From: Ruminococcus sp.
GTDB lineage: Bacteria; Bacillota; Clostridia; Oscillospirales; Ruminococcaceae
Direction of reading: 5' to 3'
DNA length: 6,868 nucleotides
NCBI GenBank assembly: GCA_031262625.1
Contig: JAISHJ010000048.1
Location: 1 to 6,868, forward strand
A program made the translations under genes and the position numbers. Numbering within the stretch: position 1 is the first letter of the stretch; each line of letters starts with the position of its first letter. The notes beneath the pieces were generated by a model. That model had not been told where the DNA came from and did not search any database. It saw nothing but the letters and a program-made list of their open reading frames with translations. Shown here in pieces: positions 1 to 6,448 of the stretch.

Positions 1-315
1 AACGAAGACCTCAAAAAACGCGAACAGTCAGGCGAATCCGATATCCGCTACATCACTACCGTTCCCGTTCTCCAAGGTATAACCAAAGCTTCCAGTAACT
101 CGGAATCTTTCCTCGCCGCCGCTTCCTTCCAAGAAACTACCAAAGCCCTCACCGATGCCGCCATCAAAGGTAAAGTAGACCACCTCTTAGGCCTAAAAGA
201 AAACGTAATTATAGGTAAACTTATCCCAGCCGGCACCGGCATGGAAGTCTACAACAGCACCTCAGTAGTCCGCAACGAATCATTTACAGACCACGCTCCT
301 CTACTGTCTTTATAA
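1..315 (+). CDS. rpoC: DNA-directed RNA polymerase subunit beta' (C-terminal end, partial)
   Basis: This is the last 104 codons of the beta' subunit, open at the left edge and ending in TAA at 313-315. The translation contains the highly conserved C-terminal block of bacterial beta': VLQGITKAS, then an AASFQETTK segment, an AAIKGKVD segment, and GLKENVIIGKLIPAGTGM. These belong to the region after the last catalytic-cleft elements, near the omega-binding end. The tail after GTGM is about 20 residues and not conserved, which is normal. Codons here are strongly biased to C in the third position (CTC, ACC, GCC, TTC), unlike the following gene, as expected for a highly expressed core gene. In many Bacillota rpoC is followed by rpsL, rpsG and fusA; here a repeat-filled gap and apgM follow instead. 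The identification is firm; upstream rpoB is outside the window. Confidence 0.97.
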   Translation, partial: NEDLKKREQSGESDIRYITTVPVLQGITKASSNSESFLAAASFQETTKALTDAAIKGKVDHLLGLKENVIIGKLIPAGTGMEVYNSTSVVRNESFTDHAPLLSL

Positions 316-330
316 CGAGGAACTTTTCGA

Positions 331-450
331 GGTACGCTGGGGGAGGGGAGGAGCGGTGACCCGCCCCTCCCCTCCCCTCCCCCAGACCCCCACCTCTCCC
401 GGACTTTAAAAGATTATTCTTGTCAGCCCTTTTCTTTAATAGCTTGTCCG
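331..450 (-). repeat. Dispersed repeat, copy 1 (inverted)
   Basis: Read on the minus strand, this copy has an AT-rich shoulder starting CGGACAAGCTATT (near 450), then AAAGTCCGGGAGAGG, a G-rich palindrome with the centre GCGGGTCACCGC, and ends in GCGTACC (331-337). The same order of blocks is found at 511-630 on the plus strand and begins again at 6812 at the right edge. Copies 1 and 2 share the AGTCCGGGAG head, the identical 12-base centre and the CGTACC end, but differ in the exact lengths of the G runs, as expected of related but diverged copies. No ORF is inside. The overall form (short conserved head plus imperfect palindrome, intergenic, both orientations) resembles REP/BIME elements or a small non-autonomous element; which of these is not decided by the sequence. 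Confidence 0.85.
337..385. other. 15-bp G/C-rich hairpin 22 bases after the rpoC stop
   Basis: Positions 337-351 are an exact reverse complement of 371-385 (15 bp, all but three pairs G-C). A shifted register pairs 341-351 with 366-376, with an inner GCGG/CCGC stem (353-356 with 361-364) and a TGAC loop. No T tract follows, so it is not a classical intrinsic terminator. Its position just after rpoC could nevertheless define or protect the 3' end of that transcript. The C runs at 364-391 (five runs of 4-5 C, spaced by 1-3 bases) also give a strong G-quadruplex motif on the minus strand. Confidence 0.7.
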
Positions 451-504
451 TTTGAGGAGAGTTTGTCGAATCTTAAATCTCTTTTACGTTTTCAGACTAC
501 TTTT

Positions 505-534
505 TTGAAAATAAAGGCATTTTACCCTCATAAA
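505..534 (+). promoter_or_regulatory. Candidate promoter for the apgM operon
   Basis: TTGAAA (505-510) and CATAAA (529-534) are separated by 18 bases, giving 5/6 and 4/6 matches to the sigma-70/sigma-A hexamers. It is the best pair I find in the AT-rich stretch between the two repeat copies. A start near 541 would place the whole G-rich part of repeat copy 2 in the 5' untranslated leader. The region is AT-rich, so chance matches are likely and this is a weak call. Confidence 0.25.
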
Positions 535-565
535 AACAAACAATAAAATCCAGTCCGGGAGGATA

Positions 566-615
566 GGGGGTTTGGGGGGAAGGGGGGGCGGGTCACCGCT
601 CCCCCTTCCCCCCAA
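566..615 (+). other. G-quadruplex motif overlapping a 15-bp hairpin in the apgM leader
   Basis: Four G runs (566-570, 574-579, 582-588, 590-592) separated by TTT, AA and C satisfy the G3+N1-7 quadruplex pattern on the coding strand. The same G runs are the left arm of a perfect 15-bp stem (572-586 with 601-615) that has an inner GCGG/CCGC stem. The two folds are mutually exclusive. The element lies 22 bases upstream of the apgM ATG. Confidence 0.7.
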
Positions 616-629
616 CGTACCCAACGTAC
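612..629 (+). repeat. 9-bp tandem duplication at the end of repeat copy 2
   Basis: CCAACGTAC occurs twice in immediate succession (612-620 and 621-629). Copy 1 has only one corresponding unit (GCGTACC on the minus strand). It is therefore a local duplication specific to copy 2, by slippage or as an insertion footprint. Confidence 0.8.
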
Positions 630-637
630 CTTAGACA

Positions 638-1834
638 ATGAAATATATAGTATTACTTTGTGATGGCATGGCTGATGAGCCGCTTTTAGAACTTGGCGGG
701 AAGACGCCTATGGAGAGTGCTTACAAGCCTAATATGGACAGACTTGCTTTGGTTTCCGAGGTAGGGCTTGCTAAGACTGTGCAGGATGGGATGAAACCGG
801 GGTCGGACGTCGCTAATCTTGCGGTTTTGGGGTATAATGCGAAGGAGTGTTATACGGGGCGTTCGCCGCTTGAGGCGGGGTCTATTGGGATTGACATGGC
901 GGAGACGGATGTTTCTTTCAGGTGCAATCTTGTAACGCTTTCGGATGAACCGCGATATGAAGACAAGACTATGGTTGACTATTGCTCGGGGGACATTTCT
1001 ACGGAAGAAGCCGCGCAGATTATCGCTTCTATCGGCGAGGAATTTGACAACTCTGAGTTTAAGTTTTACAGCGGCGTTGCTTACAGGCATTGTCTTATTT
1101 GGCATGGCGGAACGACTGATGTTGGGACGTTAACTCCTCCGCATGACATTTCGGGGCAGAAGGTGCGCCTGTCGGACAGTCCTAATGCTGAAAAGCTTAT
1201 TGATATGATGAAGAGAAGCGTTGATGTGCTGACTTCACACCCTGTTAATATAGAGCGTGTAAAGCGCGGAGAGCGCCCTGCAAATTCAATATGGCTATGG
1301 GGCGAAGGCACACGTGCGAAGTTAGAGCCGTTCTTAACCAAATTCGGCAAAAAAGCCGCAATGATTTCTGCTGTTGACCTCCTTAAGGGCATCGGAAAAT
1401 TTGCGGAAATGGAAGTAATTGACGTTCCCGGAGCGACGGGCTATATCGACACAAATTTTGACGGAAAAGCCGAAGCGGCGATTGAAGCGTTAAGGCGCGG
1501 AAATGACCTTGTGTATATCCATGTTGAAGCGCCGGACGAGTGCGGACACAGGGGAGAGGTACAGAATAAAGTTAAAGCGATTGAACTTATCGACGAGAAG
1601 ATTTTATCAAAGCTTTTGGCATCCGATTTGGGCGACATTAAAATACTCATATGCCCTGACCACCCCACACCTTTAGGGACTAAAACGCATACTCGAAATC
1701 CTGTTCCTTACATGATTTACGACAGCACTAAAACTCAAAGCGGAGTAGAAACTCTCACCGAAAAGACGGCGGAAGCGACAGGCGTATATTTTGAAAACGG
1801 CTATGAAATTATGGGGCATTTTTTGGCAGAATGA
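638..1834 (+). CDS. apgM: apgM-type 2,3-bisphosphoglycerate-independent phosphoglycerate mutase or proposed homoserine kinase
   Basis: This 398-residue cytosolic enzyme of the alkaline phosphatase superfamily is full length for its family. The family interconverts 3- and 2-phosphoglycerate through a phosphoserine intermediate and uses two divalent metals. Visible motifs are DGMADEP at the N-terminus (metal Asp9), KPGSDVANLAVLGYN (nucleophile Ser56), HVEAPDECGHRGE (Asp300 and His304), CPDHPTPLG (Asp341 and His342) and HTRNPVP (His351). By analogy with iPGM these are the two metal sites, so catalysis should be intact. The ATG at 638 fits the conserved MKYIVL start, but no Shine-Dalgarno is visible: repeat copy 2 ends about eight bases before it. 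The bacterial branch of this family includes members proposed to act as homoserine kinase. No threonine genes lie nearby to decide, so the superfamily is certain and the substrate is not. Confidence 0.9.
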   Translation: MKYIVLLCDGMADEPLLELGGKTPMESAYKPNMDRLALVSEVGLAKTVQDGMKPGSDVANLAVLGYNAKECYTGRSPLEAGSIGIDMAETDVSFRCNLVTLSDEPRYEDKTMVDYCSGDISTEEAAQIIASIGEEFDNSEFKFYSGVAYRHCLIWHGGTTDVGTLTPPHDISGQKVRLSDSPNAEKLIDMMKRSVDVLTSHPVNIERVKRGERPANSIWLWGEGTRAKLEPFLTKFGKKAAMISAVDLLKGIGKFAEMEVIDVPGATGYIDTNFDGKAEAAIEALRRGNDLVYIHVEAPDECGHRGEVQNKVKAIELIDEKILSKLLASDLGDIKILICPDHPTPLGTKTHTRNPVPYMIYDSTKTQSGVETLTEKTAEATGVYFENGYEIMGHFLAE

Positions 1835-1854
1835 CCGATGAAATAAATATAAAC

Positions 1855-1859
1855 AGGTG
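1855..1859 (+). promoter_or_regulatory. Ribosome-binding site of typA
   Basis: AGGTG lies six bases before a TTG codon at 1866. This supports TTG as the true start, since no in-frame ATG or GTG lies between the apgM stop and the conserved N-terminus. Confidence 0.6.
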
Positions 1860-1865
1860 TAATTT

Positions 1866-3683
1866 TTGAAGAGAAACGATCTTAGAAACGTAGCAATAAT
1901 AGCACACGTTGACCACGGCAAGACAACTCTTGTTGATGAAATGTTAAAGCAGTCCGGAGGTTTCCGCGAAAATCAAGATGTCGCAGAGCGCGTAATGGAC
2001 AGCAACGACATTGAGCGTGAGCGCGGAATAACTATCCTTGCGAAGAATACTTCGGTAATTTATAACAACGTAAAGATAAACATTATAGACACCCCCGGTC
2101 ACGCCGATTTTTCGGGCGAAGTTGAGCGGGTACTTAAGATGGTTAACGGGGTTATAGTACTTGTAGATGCAGCGGAAGGCTGTATGCCGCAGACACGGTT
2201 TGTCTTATCGAAAGCGATTGAGATGGGGCATCCTATTATAATTGTTGTTAATAAAATTGACCGCCCCGACGCAAGGCTTGACGAAATCGGCGACGAAATT
2301 TTAGAACTTCTGCTTGATCTTGATGCGACAGAGGAGCAGATTGAAAGCCCGATGCTTTTCTGTTCAGGGCGGCAGGGGACTGCTTCCTACAGCCAATACG
2401 AAGACGGAACGGATATAATTCCGCTTTTCGATACAATTTTAGAACATATTCCGGCGCCGGAGGGCGAAGCAGGCGAACCGCTTCAGATGCTCATATCCTC
2501 CATAGACTATAACGACTATGTGGGAAGAATCGGCGTAGGCAGAATCGAACGCGGTCGAATTGTCGTAGGGCAGCAGGTTACTGTCTGTGATTTTCATAAT
2601 CTTCACCCGAACTATAACAGTAAAGTTGTAACTATATACCAAATTGATGGGCTCGCAAGAACACCCGTTGATGATGCGTATGTAGGGGATATTGTTTGGG
2701 TATCGGGCATTGAAAACATAACAATCGGCGACACATTATGCATACCCTCCGCACCAGAGCCGCTTGAATTCGTGAAAATTTCCGAACCAACCGTCGAAAT
2801 GACATTTTCTGTTAACGACAGTCCATTCGCGGGGCGTGAGGGTAAATTTGTCACCAGCCGTCAAATTCGAGACAGACTTTATAAAGAAATCCTCCGCGAT
2901 GTATCACTTCGCGTTTCCGATACCGACACCACCGACAGCTTCAATGTAGCAGGGCGCGGCGAAATGCATCTCTCCGTTTTGATTGAAACGATGCGCAGAG
3001 AAGGCTTTGAACTTGCCGTTTCAACCCCCCGTGTTCTCTTTAGGAATATTGAAGGCGTAAAGAGTGAACCTATCGAGCGGCTATTTATAGATGTTCCGAA
3101 AGGTTCGGAAGGCTCTGTTATAGAAAAATTAGGTCCGCGTAAGGCTGAAATTGTCTCAATGTCACCTTCCGGCAACCGCATGGAACTTGAATTTTTGATA
3201 CCCTCCCGCGGTCTTTTCGGCTATAAGTCCGAATTTTTGACCGACACAAAGGGCGAGGGGATAATGAATACAATTTTCGACTCCTACCAGCCCTATAAAG
3301 GCGATATTCCCAAGCGTAACAGCGGCTCTCTTGTAGCGTTTGAGACAGGCGATGCAGTAACATACGGGCTTTTCAATGCACAAGAACGCGGAACGCTCTT
3401 TATCGGAGCAGGTACTCCTGTCTATGAGGGAATGATTGTCGGAGAGTCTCCGAAATCTGACGATCTTGTCGTTAATGTATGCAAGAAAAAGCACCTCACT
3501 AACACCCGTGCTTCCGGTTCCGACGATGCATTAAGGCTGATTACCCCGCGAAAACTATCCCTTGAAGACAGCTTAGAATTCATCTCCGACGATGAGCTTA
3601 TGGAGGTTACGCCGAAGACCATCCGCCTTCGCAAGCGTATTTTAGATAATCAAATACGCGCAAAAACAAAGGCGAAAGAGTAA
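1866..3683 (+). CDS. typA: Translational GTPase TypA/BipA
   Basis: This 605-residue ribosome-associated GTPase of the EF-G/LepA class is the usual length for TypA. It binds 70S ribosomes and supports ribosome assembly and translation under stress or cold. The G domain holds G1 AHVDHGKT (residues 13-20), the G2 RGITI block (53-57) inside the SNDIERERGITILAKNT signature, G3 DTPGH (75-79) and G4 NKID (129-132), with SGR (167-169) in the G5 area. Beta-barrel domain II, domain III (FNVAGRGEMHLSVLIETMRREG) and the TypA-specific C-terminal domain (PSRGLFGYKSEFLTDTKGEG, and KKHLTNTRASGSDDALRL near 541-558) follow. Translation starts at TTG with AGGTG upstream. It lies 31 bases after apgM with no terminator, so it is probably co-transcribed. 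All key motifs are intact. Confidence 0.97.
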   Translation: MKRNDLRNVAIIAHVDHGKTTLVDEMLKQSGGFRENQDVAERVMDSNDIERERGITILAKNTSVIYNNVKINIIDTPGHADFSGEVERVLKMVNGVIVLVDAAEGCMPQTRFVLSKAIEMGHPIIIVVNKIDRPDARLDEIGDEILELLLDLDATEEQIESPMLFCSGRQGTASYSQYEDGTDIIPLFDTILEHIPAPEGEAGEPLQMLISSIDYNDYVGRIGVGRIERGRIVVGQQVTVCDFHNLHPNYNSKVVTIYQIDGLARTPVDDAYVGDIVWVSGIENITIGDTLCIPSAPEPLEFVKISEPTVEMTFSVNDSPFAGREGKFVTSRQIRDRLYKEILRDVSLRVSDTDTTDSFNVAGRGEMHLSVLIETMRREGFELAVSTPRVLFRNIEGVKSEPIERLFIDVPKGSEGSVIEKLGPRKAEIVSMSPSGNRMELEFLIPSRGLFGYKSEFLTDTKGEGIMNTIFDSYQPYKGDIPKRNSGSLVAFETGDAVTYGLFNAQERGTLFIGAGTPVYEGMIVGESPKSDDLVVNVCKKKHLTNTRASGSDDALRLITPRKLSLEDSLEFISDDELMEVTPKTIRLRKRILDNQIRAKTKAKE

Positions 3684-3719
3684 GGGGAACGTATAGACCC
3701 CCACAAAAAGACTAATATC

Positions 3720-3724
3720 GGGAG
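3720..3724 (+). promoter_or_regulatory. Ribosome-binding site that decides the GNAT gene start
   Basis: GGGAG sits eight bases before TTG at 3733. The longer reading from GTG at 3724 would put the start codon on top of this SD and leave no other SD upstream. TTG at 3733 is therefore preferred. Confidence 0.6.
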
Positions 3725-3732
3725 TGATAATC

Positions 3733-4494
3733 TTGTACCGCACACCTGCCTATAACACAGCTTTACAGCAATTGTCGTTTGACTACGGCTGCGCTCCGGA
3801 AGCGTTTTTGAGTGATAGGAACTCTGCGGTACAGTCGGTGAATTCTCCCTACAGGCGGAGGATTACCGCCGCTCCCCCCGCGTTTACAATTGCTGCATTC
3901 GGGAAAGGCGCGGTTATCGCGGCTTCCGAGCGGCTTTTACCCTTTGCCGGCGATATTATCGAACGCTTCCCGTACGGCGCAGAGAGTATTTTTTCTTCGC
4001 CATGCCTTACGCTCATTACGGATATGCTCCGCAGAGAAGGGTTTCGTGTAGGGCAAAGTATTCAGCTTTGTCCGAAAGGTTCTTTCCGTCACCATATGCT
4101 TGAATTTTCCCAGTTTGGCATATCGCTTCGTATCTATGAAAAAAATGAAATTAAACGGCTTTTATATCCGCTTTCGGGATTTGACAACGCGCTGTCAAGA
4201 AAAAGCGGAACGCGTACCGACGTTATCGCGGTCTGCGCGGTAAAGGATAACCGCATTATTGCCGCCGCAGGTGCTTCAAACGATTCCGAACTTATGTGGC
4301 AGGTCGGGATAGACGTTCTCCCGGAGTTTCGCGAAATGGGGATAGGTTCAACGCTTATTTCCATCATTACCGACGAGATAACAAATATAGGGAAGCTTCC
4401 CTACTACGGACTTATCCCCGGCAATATCGCATCTCTTAATACCGCTCTTGCCTGTGGTTACGCTCCGGTATTTACAGAGTTTTATACACTTTAA
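3733..4494 (+). CDS. GNAT-family N-acetyltransferase, substrate unknown
   Basis: This is a 253-residue protein from the preferred TTG start. The C-terminal half is a GNAT fold. It shows an IIAAAGAS strand, then QVGIDVLPEFREMGIGSTLI (motif A: beta strand 4, the R/Q-x-x-G-x-G-type acetyl-CoA pyrophosphate loop as REMGIG, and the following helix). The motif B-like NIASLNTALACGYAPVF comes near residues 231-247, where GNAT enzymes typically carry an Asn-x-x-Ser-x-x segment before the last strand. Acetyl transfer from acetyl-CoA to an amine is therefore the likely chemistry. The first ~160 residues contain no motif I recognise; they include a Cys/His-containing stretch (LCPKGSFRHHML) and may be a substrate domain or a degenerate second GNAT half. 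No signal peptide or membrane segment is seen. It lies between typA (49 bases) and recG (10 bases), so is probably in the operon. I cannot name the substrate. Confidence 0.8.
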   Translation: MYRTPAYNTALQQLSFDYGCAPEAFLSDRNSAVQSVNSPYRRRITAAPPAFTIAAFGKGAVIAASERLLPFAGDIIERFPYGAESIFSSPCLTLITDMLRREGFRVGQSIQLCPKGSFRHHMLEFSQFGISLRIYEKNEIKRLLYPLSGFDNALSRKSGTRTDVIAVCAVKDNRIIAAAGASNDSELMWQVGIDVLPEFREMGIGSTLISIITDEITNIGKLPYYGLIPGNIASLNTALACGYAPVFTEFYTL

Positions 4495-4504
4495 CGGTGA
4501 ATAT

Positions 4505-6448
4505 ATGGACAGATTATCATCTGTTAATCTCCTTCCCGGAATAGGTCCGAAACGTGCCATCGCTTATAACGCCGCCGGTATTACCACTATCGGCGGTCTT
4601 TTGGAATATTACCCGAGAGACTATATTAACCTTAATTTACGATACGCCATTTCCGAATGTCCTTACGAAGAAAATGTCTGCGTAAGAGCAATGCTTACGA
4701 AAAAAATCCCGGCAGTAAGGCTTAAAAACAAACTTAATATTACAAAAGCAGTAATTGAGGACGATACAGGGAAAGCTGACGTTTCTGTATTTAATATCCC
4801 CGGATTTTTCGATCGCTTCAAAATCGGTGAACACTATATTTTCTACGGACGGGCAAAAACATTCGGCGGGCGGCTTGGTATATCAAACCCGAGAGTATTC
4901 GACCCCGATACGACAGGGCTTATTCCCGTTTACCCCTCCGTCTCCGGCGTAAGTCAAGACAGAATTATTGAAAATATAAAAACCGCAATCTTAAGGATTA
5001 ACCTTACCGACTTTATTGACGGCTTATCTCTTGAGGAATACGGGCTTGTAAGCCTTGCCGATGCTCTTAAGAATATTCATTTTCCTGTCGATGCTACTTC
5101 TAATGAAGCCGCGAAACGCCGCCTTGCTTTTAATGAGGTTTACAGCTACCGTAAAAAGCTTGCGGAGATAAAAGCGGAACTTAAGTCTGTGCAGAGCCTT
5201 AAAATGTCGAAAAAGTCTGCTGCTATGGAAGAATATTACGATGAATTGCCGTTTGAGATGACAGCTTCTCAAAAAAAGGCAATCTCCGAAATAATCGACG
5301 ACATGACAGACGATTCCCCTATGAACAGAATGCTTTGCGGAGACGTCGGCTCGGGGAAAACCGCCGTTGCCGCCGCCGCTTGCGTTCTAACCTACGCGAA
5401 CGGATATCAGTCCGCTTTCATGGCACCTACCGAAATTTTGGCAAGACAGCATTACAGCACTCTCGAAAAGCTTCTCTCCCCACTCGGGATTAAGACCGCC
5501 TGTGTTATCGGTGCGCTTTCCGCAAAAGAACACAGGGAAATTCTCGAAAAAATTTCTTCGGGCGAAATAGATGTAGCTATAGGTACGCACGCGCTTATCG
5601 CAGACAAGGCGGAGTTTAAGAACTTAGCACTTGTTATAACGGATGAACAGCACCGTTTCGGCGTACGCCAGCGCGAAAAGCTTGCGAAAAAGGGCGATAA
5701 CCCTCACAGGTTGATTATGTCCGCTACACCGATTCCGCGTACAATGGCGATGATGTTATACGGCGACCTCGATATTTCTAACCTTACCGATATGCCGTTA
5801 GGACGTAAGCCTATCGAGACTTTCGCCGTAACCGATAAGCTTCGGGACAGAGCGTATAATTTCATAAAAGAACAGATAAAAAGCGGCAGACAAGCGTATA
5901 TTGTCTGCGCAAGAATTGATGATAATGAAGACGATTACAGTTCGGTTGAAAGCTACGCCGAAAATCTTCGCGCAAATGCTTTTAGCGGCTATAATATAGG
6001 CACTCTCCATGGTCGGCTGTCTCCCGAAGAATCAGCGGAAATTATGGGAGGCTTTATAAGCGGCGATACACAAATTCTGGTCTCTACAACGGTAATCGAA
6101 GTCGGTGTAGACGTTCCGAACGCAACGGTTATCCTTATCGAAGATGCAGAACTTTTCGGGCTTTCACAGCTTCATCAGCTTCGCGGGCGTGTTGGAAGAA
6201 GCATTTATCAAAGCTATTGTATATTAATGACCGCAAATCCTACGGCGGAAGTAAGAGAGCGGCTCAAGTACCTCTCCGAAACATCAAGCGGTGTCGATAT
6301 AGCAATGTATGACTTAGAACGCCGCGGCGCAGGGGACTTTTTAGGTATACGCCAGAGCGGCTTCAATCAATTCCGCTTTGCATCGTATATTACGCTTGAA
6401 CTCCTTAAAGACGTTGATAATTATATAGAAAAAACCATTGACAAATGA
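4505..6448 (+). CDS. recG: ATP-dependent DNA helicase RecG
   Basis: This 647-residue superfamily 2 helicase remodels stalled forks and branches Holliday junctions. The N-terminal part has the helix-hairpin-helix-like LLPGIGPKRA (residues 9-18) and the YYPRDY signature, then the OB-fold wedge domain (~55-145). Helicase motifs follow: TASQ (253-256), Walker A GDVGSGKT (279-286), APTEILA (Ia, 307-313), DEQH (II, 380-383), SATPIPRT (III), VSTTVIEVGVDVPNA (V), and QLHQLRGRVGR (VI, ending 565). The family-specific RRGAGDFLGIRQSG is near 607-619. The ATG at 4505 is chosen because GGTGA lies just before it and the family N-terminus begins there; an upstream TTG at 4448 would overlap the GNAT gene. 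Only ~28 residues follow the RQSG block, roughly 25-35 fewer than in familiar RecG proteins (about 680-693 residues). Function is probably kept, as all motifs are intact. Confidence 0.96.
   Translation: MDRLSSVNLLPGIGPKRAIAYNAAGITTIGGLLEYYPRDYINLNLRYAISECPYEENVCVRAMLTKKIPAVRLKNKLNITKAVIEDDTGKADVSVFNIPGFFDRFKIGEHYIFYGRAKTFGGRLGISNPRVFDPDTTGLIPVYPSVSGVSQDRIIENIKTAILRINLTDFIDGLSLEEYGLVSLADALKNIHFPVDATSNEAAKRRLAFNEVYSYRKKLAEIKAELKSVQSLKMSKKSAAMEEYYDELPFEMTASQKKAISEIIDDMTDDSPMNRMLCGDVGSGKTAVAAAACVLTYANGYQSAFMAPTEILARQHYSTLEKLLSPLGIKTACVIGALSAKEHREILEKISSGEIDVAIGTHALIADKAEFKNLALVITDEQHRFGVRQREKLAKKGDNPHRLIMSATPIPRTMAMMLYGDLDISNLTDMPLGRKPIETFAVTDKLRDRAYNFIKEQIKSGRQAYIVCARIDDNEDDYSSVESYAENLRANAFSGYNIGTLHGRLSPEESAEIMGGFISGDTQILVSTTVIEVGVDVPNATVILIEDAELFGLSQLHQLRGRVGRSIYQSYCILMTANPTAEVRERLKYLSETSSGVDIAMYDLERRGAGDFLGIRQSGFNQFRFASYITLELLKDVDNYIEKTIDK

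Larger units (their letters stand above)
511..630 (+). repeat. Dispersed repeat, copy 2 (direct orientation)
   Basis: This copy has an AT-rich shoulder with GGCATTTTAC (517-526) and ACAATAA, then AGTCCGGGAGGA (552-563), the G-rich palindrome with centre GCGGGTCACCGC (588-599), and CGTACC ends. It is the reverse-complement partner of copy 1 (331-450), with about 60 bases between the two. The shoulder is less similar to the other copies than the head and centre are. It ends only about eight bases before the apgM start codon. Confidence 0.83.

Noticed and set aside
48..242. Minus-strand 64-residue open frame opposite rpoC
   Set aside because: It lies wholly within the conserved rpoC coding frame; it has no recognisable motif or SD.
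337..385. Classical Rho-independent terminator of rpoC
   Set aside because: The stem is strong but followed by C/A-rich sequence instead of a T run; kept only as a hairpin of uncertain role.
331..630. CRISPR array
   Set aside because: Only two copies, in opposite orientation, without regular spacers.
686..1105. Minus-strand 139-residue open frame opposite apgM
   Set aside because: An Arg-rich, low-complexity translation antisense to a conserved enzyme; a shadow of codon bias.
3162..3494. Minus-strand 110-residue open frame opposite typA
   Set aside because: Entirely antisense to conserved TypA domains, with no family resemblance.
3724..3732. GTG 3724 as the start of the GNAT gene
   Set aside because: The only SD (GGGAG 3720-3724) overlaps this codon and is correctly spaced for TTG 3733.
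4448..4504. N-terminal extension of RecG from TTG 4448
   Set aside because: It would overlap the GNAT gene by 47 bases and add 19 non-conserved residues; ATG 4505 has GGTGA upstream and fits the family start.
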